From contig DNOQ01000141.1 of the NCBI GenBank assembly GCA_003501665.1, positions 1 through 10,587 of the forward strand: a stretch of 10,587 nt of DNA, given 5' to 3'. Every line of letters begins with the position of its first letter. Positions within the stretch are counted from its first letter, which is position 1. Below are positions 1-8,598 of the stretch, piece by piece. The notes below the pieces were generated by a model. It saw only the letters and a list, made by a program, of their open reading frames with translations. It was not told where the DNA came from and did not search any database. Source of the DNA: Bacteroidales bacterium. Its GTDB lineage: Bacteria; Bacteroidota; Bacteroidia; Bacteroidales; VadinHA17. The translations under genes were made by a program, and so were the position numbers.

Positions 1-1173
1 ATCGGAGACCCTGATAAGAAATCCACTCCCGGAACAATATATGTAAGCCTTAGAAGGTTTGTTGAAGAAATACCCGCGGGGGCTATGGTAATGATAGATG
101 ACGGAGAGATTGAACTCAGGGTCATAAGAAAAGAAGAGGGTGCGCTTATCTGCAAAGCTGTGGACGACGGAATAATAGGATCCAGGAAAAGCGTTAATGT
201 CCCGGGTGTGAAGATAGATCTTCCATCTCTTAATGATAAGGACAGGACATTCATAAAAATGGCTGCAGAAAATGATATAGAATTCATTGCCCATTCTTTT
301 GTGAGGTCGAGGCAGGATGCCATTGATGTTCAGAAAGAAATTGATAAATATAACAGCGGCATTAAGATTATAGCAAAGATTGAAAACCAGGAGGGTGTTG
401 AGAATATTTCCGACATACTCGAAGTTGTATATGGAGTAATGGTTGCCAGGGGTGATCTTGCAATTGAAATACCCTATGAAAAGATACCATCGATACAGAA
501 GATGATAATTTCAAGATGTATCTATTGCCGGAAACCGGTAATAGTTGCGACCCAGATGCTCCATTCAATGATTGAAAATCCAAGACCTACCCGGGCTGAA
601 GTCAGTGATATTGCCAGTGCAGTATATTCCCAGACTGATGCTTTGATGTTAAGCGGTGAAACTGCCAAAGGGAAATATCCTGTTGAAGCAGTCAGGACTA
701 TGACAAAAGTTGCCCTGGAGGTTGAAAAAAATAAGGAGAAATTTCTTGATACACCATTTATCAACGTGACAGGCGAAATTTCGTCCTATCTGGCTAAAGT
801 TGCCGTCGAGACCTCTATCCGCATTGCTGCAAAAGGAATTATTGCCGATACCAGAGGAGGAAGAACCATAAGGGATATGGCCTCCTACAGAGGATTTAAT
901 CTGATTCTTGCCCAGTGCTATACAACAAGGGCAATGAGGGAACTGGCGCTCTCCTATGGTGTCTATACAAGCTATCAGGAACGGCGCGAATCAATAGATC
1001 AGTTTATGTTTATTGCTCTTTCGAATATGATTAAAGCGCACGATTTCAGGGGTGATGACATTGTAGTTGTACTTGCCGGCAATTTCTCCGGAGGATCGGG
1101 ATTCTCCTTTATTGAAGTTGGTACGGTTGAATACCTTACAAGCAGGATAAGTTCATTGAAGGAAATTATCTGA
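1..1173 (+). CDS. pyk: Pyruvate kinase, 5'-truncated by the window edge
   Basis: Converts phosphoenolpyruvate and ADP to pyruvate and ATP, the last step of glycolysis, in the cytoplasm. The frame is open from base 1, so the ATG at 85 is internal. The window holds 390 residues of a protein that usually has about 470-480; the first ~85 are missing, including the NFSHG-type part of the active site. The fragment opens inside the B (lid) domain (residues ~1-63) and continues into the barrel. Numbering from the first codon, visible catalytic elements are Lys126 and Glu128 in AKIENQEGV, Asp152 in MVARGDL (metal ligands Glu128/Asp152) and Thr184 in VATQML, followed by ENPRPTRAE and MLSGETAKGKYP. The C-terminal domain is complete and ends with GGSGFSFIEVGTVEYL. 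Two changes from the usual xDGxMVARGDLG motif are seen: Asp to Tyr144 and Gly to Ala154. A DUF6702-like gene follows after 46 bases. Identity is essentially certain. Confidence 0.97.
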   Translation: MGDPDKKSTPGTIYVSLRRFVEEIPAGAMVMIDDGEIELRVIRKEEGALICKAVDDGIIGSRKSVNVPGVKIDLPSLNDKDRTFIKMAAENDIEFIAHSFVRSRQDAIDVQKEIDKYNSGIKIIAKIENQEGVENISDILEVVYGVMVARGDLAIEIPYEKIPSIQKMIISRCIYCRKPVIVATQMLHSMIENPRPTRAEVSDIASAVYSQTDALMLSGETAKGKYPVEAVRTMTKVALEVEKNKEKFLDTPFINVTGEISSYLAKVAVETSIRIAAKGIIADTRGGRTIRDMASYRGFNLILAQCYTTRAMRELALSYGVYTSYQERRESIDQFMFIALSNMIKAHDFRGDDIVVVLAGNFSGGSGFSFIEVGTVEYLTSRISSLKEII

Positions 1174-1219
1174 TTGGTCTGATTTTTGATGAGATTTAAT
1201 ATCCTGTAACTTAAACAGC

Positions 1220-1705
1220 ATGATAAAATTCCTGGCACTGAACATTTTTCTTATCTTACACCCGGTTCATGTGAGCCTTACAAGCATCGACCACATCCCG
1301 GATACAGATACAGTAAAGGTTTTTGTCAGGATGTATTATGATGATTTCCTGCTCGATTACAAAATTTTGGATAAGAGTATTGATCCTGAATATTATTATA
1401 AGAATCAGTATTTCCCCATAGATTTAATGAGTAAATATCTTGCAGAAAAAGTGATTATCTCAGTGAACAATAAACGGCTTGAAGGCAGGTTAATAAATAT
1501 GGAGCTGGCCGCTGAGGAAAATGAGATAAGTATAAACCTTGTTTACCATTCAGACAGGAAGCCTGAAATAATCAGTATAAGAAATGAGATCATGACAGGA
1601 TTATATGATGATCAGGCTAATATGACCATCGTCAGGATAAGCGGTGTTGAAGAGGGTATAAAGCTGACCCCTGAAAAAACAGAGCAGACATTAATTTTAA
1701 ATTAG
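1220..1705 (+). CDS. Small exported protein, DUF6702 family
   Basis: 161 residues. A short hydrophobic N-terminus (FLALNIFLIL) is followed at once by HPVHVSLTSIDH, which resembles the HPFHVSVTEI start of mature DUF6702 proteins, common in Bacteroidota. The rest fits that family's layout as I remember it: an alternating beta pattern with VKVFVRMYYDDF, then a YLAEKVIISVNNKRL segment, then SIRNEIMTGLYDDQANMTIVRI near the end. The function of DUF6702 is not known. The signal peptide suggests export to the periplasm or envelope, but no clear cleavage motif is visible and there is no lipobox cysteine. The start is the ATG at 1220, 46 bases after the pyk stop; no Shine-Dalgarno sequence is visible, as is usual in this phylum. 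It may be co-transcribed with pyk. The family assignment is from recalled pattern, not from a profile search. Confidence 0.78.
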   Translation: MIKFLALNIFLILHPVHVSLTSIDHIPDTDTVKVFVRMYYDDFLLDYKILDKSIDPEYYYKNQYFPIDLMSKYLAEKVIISVNNKRLEGRLINMELAAEENEISINLVYHSDRKPEIISIRNEIMTGLYDDQANMTIVRISGVEEGIKLTPEKTEQTLILN

Positions 1706-1802
1706 GTATGAAACCTTCATGTTATAAAATCACAAACAGGAATGCAAGTACTTTACGTTCATGTGGGTTCCATGTGACCGCTGAAATCAAAATTATTTGC
1801 AC

Positions 1803-4412
1803 ATGAAAAGAATTTTAGCAATTCTGCTTTTAACGCTTGATTTCGGAATCCTTTCAGCCACCCATAACAGGGCAGGTGAAATTACATATGTTCAGTTATC
1901 CGACCTCACGTATGAAATAACGATAACAACATTTACCTACACACTGAGCCTTGCTGACCGTCCGCAGCTTGATGTGAGCTGGGGTGATAACACGGTATCA
2001 ACTGCTGAAAGGATTGAAAGAGTAACTCTTCCGAACTATTACAGGAGAAATGTTTATAAGATCAGACACACGTACCCCGGACCTGGAGTTTACAAAATCG
2101 TGGTTCAGGATCCTAACAGGAATTATGGTGTAAAGAATATTCCCAACAGTGTAAATGTCGTTTTCTCAATTTCAACAACCCTTATTGTAAATCCCTCAAT
2201 GGGAAGAAATAGTACACCGGTATTATTGAATCCTCCATATGACAAGGCTGCTCTCGGTTATATTTTCATTCATAATCCGGCTGCCTATGATCCTGATGGT
2301 GATAGTCTTTCTTACAAGATTACAATCTGTACGCGTGAGGACGGCAGGCCTATTGAGAATTACACTTTGCCCCCTTCAACATATTTTATTCGTGTCGATT
2401 CGATCACAGGAGACCTTATCTGGAATACTCCGGCCGATACAGGTATATTTAATGTTGCAATGGAAATCCAGGAATGGAGAGGCGGAAGGAAAATTGGTGT
2501 CGTTGTTCGGGATATGCAGATCGAAGTCTTTAAAACAACCAACAAACCTCCTGTTAACAGTGCTCTGAAAAATCTGTGTGTTGAAGCCGGTATGCCGGTA
2601 GAATTCATTGTGTCGGCAACTGATCCGAACGGTGATTTTATTCAGCAAATTGCCACATCCGGAGTATTTACTATAACGGAGTGTAAAGCACGGTTCACAA
2701 AAATCGATTCAGTAGCCGGATTCTCATCCTCACGTTTTACCTGGACACCATGTCATGAAGCTGTCAGAAACCAACCATATAATATAATATTTAAAGCTGA
2801 TGACAATAATTCAGAAGTTAAACTTTCTGACATCGATAATATGACAATCAAGGTTCTTGGACCTCCTCCCTTGCTGCTGAACGCCATTCCTGAAGGGAAA
2901 ATTATCAGGCTTATCTGGCAAAATTACGGAACTGACGCAATTGCAGGCTTTAATATTTACCGGAGGGATGGACCATCTACATTTGTACCGGATTCCTGTA
3001 CAGCCGGAATACCTGCTTCTACCGGATTTGAAAAGGTTGGTTATGCAACAGGCCATTCCACGGCATTTTATATCGATTCAAACAACGGGGAAGGCCTCGA
3101 TTTCGGCAAAGAATACACTTACAGAATTGTTGCTGTTTATAAGAACGGAACAGAAAGCAAAGCATCAAATGAAATAACTTCAACTCTTGTTTCGGGTGTA
3201 CCCGTAATAAAAAATGTAAGTGTAAACAGTACCCATGCTTCAACAGGATCTGTTTTCGTGGGCTGGAAAAAACCTGACCGGCTTGATACAATACCTGCCC
3301 CGGGTCCGTGGGAATATATAATTTTCAGAGCATCAGGAAGTTCAGGTACCAGTTTTACACAAATCAGGTCAATACCTACAACAAACCTGAATGATACCAC
3401 ATTCACCGACACACCATTAAATACACTGTCGACAGGGTATATATATAAAATCGAGCTATGGAACAGAACCCCCGGCAGTGAATTTTTGGTTGGAGAGCCG
3501 GCTTATGCATCTTCCATTTTTCTCACTGCAAATCCCGGGGACAGAAAAGTCAGGTTTGTTATTGAAAGGAATGTTCCATGGATAAATACCCGGTACGATT
3601 TCTTCAGACAAAACAGTGTAACCATGAATTTTGATTCTGTAGGATCGACAAACCAGCTGACATTTACTGACTTTAATCTTGAAAATGGCAGGAGTTATTG
3701 TTATTATGTGAGATCAACAGGAGGTTATCTCACGGAAAATATGCCGAAAAACCTTATCAACCTTTCACAGATAACCTGTGCAACCCCTGTTGACAATGAG
3801 CCTCCCTGCCCTCCGGCTCTCACTGTAACAAGCCAGTGCGACAGCCTATATAATCATCTGAAGTGGAGAATAGATGACCCGCTTTGTTTTGAGGATGTTT
3901 CAGGTTATAAAATCTATTACGCCCGGACTTATGAAGATCCTCTGGCTCTTATTGAGACCATTGATGACAAGAATATATTTAACTTTAAACATTATCCCGG
4001 TGACATTGTTTCGGGTTGTTATGCCATATCTGCATTTGATATTAACGGGAACGAGAGTGAACGGTCCATTAAAGTATGTGTCGATTCATGTAATTTCTAT
4101 GAAATCCCCAATGTGTTCACACCTAACGGAGATAATTATAACGACAGGCTTATTGCGAAGGCTTCAGGTCTTGTCGAAAAAATTGATTTTAAGTTATTTA
4201 ACCGTAACGGGCTTTTAATTTTCAGTACTGATAAACCCAGGATCGACTGGGATGGTACATATAAAGGTAAGATAGTCTCTCCGGGGGTATATTTTTACCA
4301 GTGTGATGTTTTTGAACGGCGCATCACAGGCCTGGAACAATTCCATCTTACCGGTTTTGTTCATGTGATAACCGAACAGGGAGCTAAGGTGATTAAGCAG
4401 GAGACAAAATGA
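1803..4412 (+). CDS. Large multidomain surface protein with type IX secretion (type B) C-terminal domain
   Basis: 869 residues, probably exported through Sec and then across the outer membrane by the type IX system. The N-terminus (MKRILAILLLTLDFGILSA) is a signal peptide, with likely cleavage before THNRAGEITY. Approximate order: PKD-like beta domain (50-125, with SWGDNT and HTYPGPGVYKIVV); two cadherin/Ig-like domains (138-243 and 246-351) carrying DPDGD and DPNGD turns that could bind calcium; four fibronectin-III-like domains (354-462, 463-573, 574-660, 664-762); and a gliding-motility-associated C-terminal sorting domain (763-855) with PNVFTPNGDNYND, FNRNG, WDGTYKG and SPGVYFYQCDV. The canonical NRWG is NRNG here. 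The frame also opens with a TTG at 1797, but the ATG at 1803 gives the natural signal peptide. The last four bases overlap the TPR gene. No enzymatic domain is seen; adhesin, matrix or structural roles are inference. Confidence 0.9.
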   Translation: MKRILAILLLTLDFGILSATHNRAGEITYVQLSDLTYEITITTFTYTLSLADRPQLDVSWGDNTVSTAERIERVTLPNYYRRNVYKIRHTYPGPGVYKIVVQDPNRNYGVKNIPNSVNVVFSISTTLIVNPSMGRNSTPVLLNPPYDKAALGYIFIHNPAAYDPDGDSLSYKITICTREDGRPIENYTLPPSTYFIRVDSITGDLIWNTPADTGIFNVAMEIQEWRGGRKIGVVVRDMQIEVFKTTNKPPVNSALKNLCVEAGMPVEFIVSATDPNGDFIQQIATSGVFTITECKARFTKIDSVAGFSSSRFTWTPCHEAVRNQPYNIIFKADDNNSEVKLSDIDNMTIKVLGPPPLLLNAIPEGKIIRLIWQNYGTDAIAGFNIYRRDGPSTFVPDSCTAGIPASTGFEKVGYATGHSTAFYIDSNNGEGLDFGKEYTYRIVAVYKNGTESKASNEITSTLVSGVPVIKNVSVNSTHASTGSVFVGWKKPDRLDTIPAPGPWEYIIFRASGSSGTSFTQIRSIPTTNLNDTTFTDTPLNTLSTGYIYKIELWNRTPGSEFLVGEPAYASSIFLTANPGDRKVRFVIERNVPWINTRYDFFRQNSVTMNFDSVGSTNQLTFTDFNLENGRSYCYYVRSTGGYLTENMPKNLINLSQITCATPVDNEPPCPPALTVTSQCDSLYNHLKWRIDDPLCFEDVSGYKIYYARTYEDPLALIETIDDKNIFNFKHYPGDIVSGCYAISAFDINGNESERSIKVCVDSCNFYEIPNVFTPNGDNYNDRLIAKASGLVEKIDFKLFNRNGLLIFSTDKPRIDWDGTYKGKIVSPGVYFYQCDVFERRITGLEQFHLTGFVHVITEQGAKVIKQETK

Positions 4413-5632
4413 AATATAACGTATCCGTAATGAGAAAGGCAGGGATTTTGTTCGCGGTAATGTTTTTATCAGAAGTTATTTTCGGCCAACAGGTTCTTGA
4501 TTACCTGTTACAGGCAACAGCATTAAATAAAACCGGAAAACCCGAACAATCTGTTCAGATACTCTCTGATGCAATAGGCAAAAAACAAGATTACCGCTTA
4601 TTCCTTGCAAGGGCTGAAGCCAATATGCAGAAAGGAGACCATTCTGGTGCTATTACTGACTACCATGCCGCCAATAAAATCCTTAATCAGTCGGGAGAAT
4701 ATGGTCTTGCTCGGGTTTATGCCATAAAAGGTGATGCCGCGACTTCTGTTTATCATCTGGAATCATCTATGAAATCAGTTTTTAAGAAGAGCGAGAAGGA
4801 GATAATGCTTGACCCGGCATTCAGCAGGATTGAGAACCGGCCGGAGTGGAGGCAATTCTGGAAAAAGAGCTGGTATTCTGTTGCCGAGGAACGTCTTTCG
4901 GAAATCGAATATTATGCTTCGGCAGGGAAAATTGAGGATGCCTCGGCGGTTATGAATGAATTTGTAAAGATTTATCCCGGTAGTGAAACCGCAAAATATG
5001 CTGAATCACTTGTTCATCTGGCGGCAGGCCGGTATACTTCTGCGGTAAAGACCATTACAACACTCCTGGATTCCGATCCCGGTAACGAGAAATACCTGAG
5101 AGTGCTTGGCAAAGCACAGGAAACACTCGGAAATCCTTCAGGTGCATCCATTACCTATTCAAAGCTGCTGAACCTTGATGTTGCTGATGCTGATCTGTTT
5201 ATTTTAAGGGCTGAGTGTTACAGGAAAACAGGAGAAACCGGCAAGGCAATAACTGACATAGAAAAATTTCTTTCCCTTTATCCTCAGGACAAAATTGCAT
5301 TAAGCCTGGCAGGTAAACTGAGCGCCACATCGGGTGATAATCTTAAAGCGCTGCGCTATTTTTCGGAGAACCTTAAGAATAATCCAAATGATCCTCAATG
5401 TTATATCGACCGGGCTAATTCATATTTTTCAGCCCGATCGTGGGATTGGGCTGTAAGAGATTATGCCATGGCGCTTGATCTTGATCCGGCTAATTCCGAT
5501 ACCTGGCTAAATAAGGGGATCGCACTTCTTAATTCAGGAAAAACGGATGATGCCTGCTTCGACTTTAAAAAATCATTCAGTATGGGTAATAAACGGGCAA
5601 CAGATTATTTAAGCAAACACTGCATTAAATAG
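4409..5632 (+). CDS. Exported TPR-repeat protein
   Basis: 407 residues. The N-terminus is a signal peptide (AGILFAVMFLSEVIFG before QQ), so the protein probably acts in the periplasm or envelope. The rest is almost entirely tetratricopeptide-like helical hairpins, about ten in all. The clearest span roughly 61-92, 160-190, 194-226, 228-258, 262-293, 297-328, 329-361 and 363-393, with typical end signatures such as DLDPAN and NNPNDP. A less regular stretch (~125-158) is rich in Trp, Phe and charged residues. It ends with ACFDFKKSFSMGNKRA, a common close for Bacteroidota TPR proteins. The ATG at 4409 overlaps the previous stop as ATGA, favouring translational coupling. A second in-frame ATG at 4430 (MRKAGILF) would give an equally good or tidier signal peptide, so the true start is open. 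TPR proteins are scaffolds; the partner may be the surface protein encoded just upstream, but this is inferred from position only. Confidence 0.88.
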   Translation: MKYNVSVMRKAGILFAVMFLSEVIFGQQVLDYLLQATALNKTGKPEQSVQILSDAIGKKQDYRLFLARAEANMQKGDHSGAITDYHAANKILNQSGEYGLARVYAIKGDAATSVYHLESSMKSVFKKSEKEIMLDPAFSRIENRPEWRQFWKKSWYSVAEERLSEIEYYASAGKIEDASAVMNEFVKIYPGSETAKYAESLVHLAAGRYTSAVKTITTLLDSDPGNEKYLRVLGKAQETLGNPSGASITYSKLLNLDVADADLFILRAECYRKTGETGKAITDIEKFLSLYPQDKIALSLAGKLSATSGDNLKALRYFSENLKNNPNDPQCYIDRANSYFSARSWDWAVRDYAMALDLDPANSDTWLNKGIALLNSGKTDDACFDFKKSFSMGNKRATDYLSKHCIK

Positions 5633-5636
5633 ATTT

Positions 5637-5657
5637 CAGGTTCCGGGTTCCAGGTTC
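5637..5657. repeat. Three tandem heptamers, consensus CRGGTTC
   Basis: Directly after the TPR gene stop codon lie three abutting seven-base units: caggttc (5637), cgggttc (5644), caggttc (5651). They differ at one position. They sit in the convergent gap with the histidine kinase gene. No hairpin or T-tract is visible, so this is not a standard terminator. It is probably a low-complexity intergenic repeat. Confidence 0.7.
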
Positions 5658-5661
5658 ATGT

Positions 5662-5737
5662 ATTGCACCTCGACATTGTGCTTTGATCCATTGCGACGCT
5701 TTACCATTGAGCCACTGCGCCACTGCGCCTTTGTGCC
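5662..5737. repeat. Degenerate octamer array, consensus about RYTGNGCC
   Basis: Four in-register octamers run from 5706 to 5737: attgagcc, actgcgcc, actgcgcc, tttgtgcc. The last one touches the stop codon of the histidine kinase gene (complement of 5738-5740). More decayed copies extend leftward, including attgcacc (5662), attgtgct (5675), attgcgac (5690) and gctttacc (5698), with some spacing slips. The array fills most of the gap between two convergent genes. No stem-loop typical of a rho-independent terminator is seen. On the - strand part of it resembles a tRNA D-arm by chance. Confidence 0.65.
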
Positions 5738-8584
5738 TTATCTTATATGCTTCTTTATCCTTTCGAACAGGTCATGAGGTTTGAACGGCTTCAGAACATA
5801 ATCGTTAATCTTAAGCTGGTCCATTTTATCATGATTCTCCGACATTATTGCAGCAGTGAGCGCAACTATCGGAATTTCCCTTATACGGGGATTATCTGAG
5901 TTCCGGATGATTGTTGTGGCCTCGATACCATCCATAATCGGCATATGAAGATCCATCAGTATCAGGTCGAAATCTTCATTCTCAAGTTTTTCAATCGCCA
6001 GTTGGCCGTCCTCAGCATGTGTTACATTCACACCCCAGCCGGTAAGGAATTTGTTTGCTACAAAGAAGTTGATCTTATTATCTTCAGCAACAAGAATACG
6101 CTTGCCTTCGAGGCCGTTAAATGTTTCTGCCGCCTGTATATCATCCTGTCTGGAACTGTCATCTGATATTTCGAAATTCAGGGTGAACCTGAATGTAGAT
6201 CCTGTTTCAGGTTCACTTTCAACTGTTATTGTTCCGCCCTGCAGCTCAACAAGTTTCTTACAAATCGCCAGGCCAAGACCGGTACCACCATACCTTCTTG
6301 TTGTATCTGAAGCGGCCTGTGTATAGTTTTCGAAAATTGCCGACTGTTTCTCGGAAGGGATACCTATACCGGTATCTTTAACCAGAAATTCAAGTTTTGA
6401 ATGATTATTTTTTCTCTCCAGTTCCCGTATCAGCACGGTAATGCCTCCCTGTTTTGTGAACTTGAGGGCATTCGACAAAAGGTTCGACAGGATCTGATTC
6501 AGTCTGATCTGGTCGCCGATAACATTTACCGGCAGGTTACCCTCTTTTTTAATCTTAAAATCGAGTTGTTTGGCTTTTGATCTGAAAGAGTACGATCTCA
6601 TTATCTCGTCGAGGAAATCATTCAGATTGAAACTGATCTGCTCGAATACGATTTTACCGGATTCCATCTTGTTATAATCGAGCACATCATTCACAAGTGT
6701 CAGCAGATGATTTCCGGAGAATCGCAGTGTCTTAATAAAATCCATCTGATCTTCCCGCGGATTACCCTGCAGGAGAAGGTTTGTAATACCAATTACTTCA
6801 TTGAGAGGTGTTCTGATCTCATGGCTCATTGTCGACATGAATATCTGTTTTGACTGGGCAGCCTCCTCTGCTTTCTGTCTGGCAGTAATGAGGTTGTCAA
6901 GCATGATCCTTCTCTGAAGGGCTACGGCTGTCTGATTCGCGATGAAGTCGAGAACATAAAGGTCGTCGTGAGAGAACCTGTCTTCATCATTGTAGTCCTG
7001 AAGGCATAAAACACCTATTACATCGTTGTCAACCTTCAGCGGTACACCCATCCAGACCTTACATGGTGTTCCAATAAGTTCTATATCACCTGATTCTTCA
7101 AGCTTTATCTGATCACGCTCTTTAAGGAGAACGGATTTTTTGTTTTTAATAACCCATCCTGTTATGGTTTTGCTTGCCGGAGCCTCATTGAAATTATCTT
7201 TTTCATCAGCAAAAAAAGGCAATGAAAGGGTTTCTGTTTTACTGTCGTAAAGAGCAATATAGAAATTATTTGTATTCCAGATCCTTGACAATTCCCGTTC
7301 AATTATGGGATAAAGCTCTTTAAGATCCATCTGCTGAAGTGCTGCTGAGGAAATATTATATAATACTTCCTGTTGAAGGGCATTCTTCTTTTCGGTGGTT
7401 ATATCCCTGTATATGCCTACAAATGCTACTGGTTCGTTGTTAACGACTATTGCTGTTGAAATAAGCGATACCTGGATTTTGTTACCGTATTTATCCTTTC
7501 TTATTGTCTCCCTGATTACCCTGTGGCGCTCAACTGCAAGCTTATCAATGCTTTCTGCTTCTTCTCTCAATTCATCCGGAACAACCAGGTCATTAATGTT
7601 CTTATTAACCGACTCCCCGGATTTATAGCCAAAGAGGTTCGTAAACTCTTTGTTAACCAATGTAATATTACCGGGTACATCCGAAATGACTATTGCCAGC
7701 GGAGTTGAGTCGATAAGATGCTCGAGGAATGCTTTTTCTCTTGTAATCTGCTCTTCAAAACTCTTATGTCTGGTTATGTCAGTTATAGTTCCCCTGTAAC
7801 CGATTATTTTTCCATCGTGAAATATTGCAAATGAATGAGTTACGATAGGAGTGTATGTTCCGTCCTTTTTCCTGACAAAATATTCATTACTTGAAATATC
7901 TTCAGGATTCCGGATTTCAGCAAGGTTTTCTATCATTTGCTTATAGTTATCGGGGAAAAACTGGGAGATGTACAGACCTTTTCTCATCTCTTCCACTGTA
8001 TATCCCGAAAACTTAATAGCCTGGGTATTCGCATAAATAATCTTACCGTTCAGATCAACCTCATAAATCATTTCCGGGAGCATATCGGCAAAATTTTCAA
8101 ATTCAAACCTGCTTCTTCGGAGTTCGGCATCCTTTTTCTGGAGGTATCCTGGTTCCCATGTAATAATTATATTGCCTGATGACACCGAAAATCCCATATA
8201 GTAACCTTCCGAGTCATCATCTGTTGTTGAAACTGATAATTTGTGTGCTTCACCGGTATTATGGATCAGATTGAGAAGTTCTGTTAGCCGTGGCTTTTCG
8301 GACAGCGGTGTAAGGTCAACAGGTTGGCCGATAACTTCATTTTTATCAATCAGTTCAACCTCTTCAACTTTGCTGTTCAGACCTATAATATAAAAGCGGT
8401 TATCCTCTCTTCTTTCGAACAGTGCAAGATAACTGCTCATAGTACCGAAAATCTCATCGAGAATTGTTCCGTCGCTGTTTTTGAAAGTTATTTCTTTCGG
8501 ACTCTGCGAATGAATGGATGAAAGTTCTTCCCGGAGAAGAATATATTTCTCCTCTAATTCTTTAAACTTAGATTTGTAATTCAT
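5738..8584 (-). CDS. Soluble hybrid sensor histidine kinase (PAS-PAS-GAF-HisKA-HATPase-REC)
   Basis: 948 residues. Autophosphorylates on His and passes phosphate to its own receiver Asp. Order: N-terminal coiled coil (1-24); a weak PAS-like region (~40-145); PAS 1 (~160-272, ending GYRGTITDITRHK); PAS 2 (~283-397, ending VGIYRDITTEKK); GAF (~403-562, with MGVPLKVDNDVIGVLCLQD); HisKA with His588 in MSTMSHEIRTPL; HATPase with Asn705 (N box), DTGIGIP (737-743) and YGGTGLGLAI (765-774); and REC (~828-947) with Asp835, phospho-acceptor Asp878 in LMDLHMP, Thr910 and Lys932. All residues needed for activity are present. No signal peptide or membrane segment is visible, so it should sense a cytoplasmic cue through PAS/GAF. 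The signal and target are unknown. The start is the ATG at 8584, 78 bases after the nth stop. No Hpt protein or separate regulator is in the window. Confidence 0.95.
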   Translation of the reverse strand: MNYKSKFKELEEKYILLREELSSIHSQSPKEITFKNSDGTILDEIFGTMSSYLALFERREDNRFYIIGLNSKVEEVELIDKNEVIGQPVDLTPLSEKPRLTELLNLIHNTGEAHKLSVSTTDDDSEGYYMGFSVSSGNIIITWEPGYLQKKDAELRRSRFEFENFADMLPEMIYEVDLNGKIIYANTQAIKFSGYTVEEMRKGLYISQFFPDNYKQMIENLAEIRNPEDISSNEYFVRKKDGTYTPIVTHSFAIFHDGKIIGYRGTITDITRHKSFEEQITREKAFLEHLIDSTPLAIVISDVPGNITLVNKEFTNLFGYKSGESVNKNINDLVVPDELREEAESIDKLAVERHRVIRETIRKDKYGNKIQVSLISTAIVVNNEPVAFVGIYRDITTEKKNALQQEVLYNISSAALQQMDLKELYPIIERELSRIWNTNNFYIALYDSKTETLSLPFFADEKDNFNEAPASKTITGWVIKNKKSVLLKERDQIKLEESGDIELIGTPCKVWMGVPLKVDNDVIGVLCLQDYNDEDRFSHDDLYVLDFIANQTAVALQRRIMLDNLITARQKAEEAAQSKQIFMSTMSHEIRTPLNEVIGITNLLLQGNPREDQMDFIKTLRFSGNHLLTLVNDVLDYNKMESGKIVFEQISFNLNDFLDEIMRSYSFRSKAKQLDFKIKKEGNLPVNVIGDQIRLNQILSNLLSNALKFTKQGGITVLIRELERKNNHSKLEFLVKDTGIGIPSEKQSAIFENYTQAASDTTRRYGGTGLGLAICKKLVELQGGTITVESEPETGSTFRFTLNFEISDDSSRQDDIQAAETFNGLEGKRILVAEDNKINFFVANKFLTGWGVNVTHAEDGQLAIEKLENEDFDLILMDLHMPIMDGIEATTIIRNSDNPRIREIPIVALTAAIMSENHDKMDQLKINDYVLKPFKPHDLFERIKKHIR

Positions 8585-8598
8585 CAGACAGCGTATGT

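Noticed and set aside
1174..1219. Possible terminator after pyruvate kinase.
   Set aside because: No stem-loop followed by a T-tract is visible; the gap is short and the next gene is on the same strand.
1797..1802. TTG at 1797 as the start of the surface protein.
   Set aside because: The ATG two codons later gives a normal signal peptide start (MKRIL), and TTG would only add Met-His.
1708..1806. A 32-codon ORF (ATG at 1708) filling the gap before the surface protein gene, its stop overlapping that gene's ATG as ATGA.
   Set aside because: No signal peptide, recognisable motif or codon pattern supports it; a run this short is expected by chance. The overlap is suggestive only and would need conservation to be taken seriously.
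5680..5737. A tRNA-like stretch on the - strand (TGGCTCAATGGTAAAGC, like a D-arm and A-box).
   Set aside because: No pairing anticodon arm, no T-arm with GGTTCGA-type sequence and no acceptor stem follow. The likeness arises from the octamer repeat.
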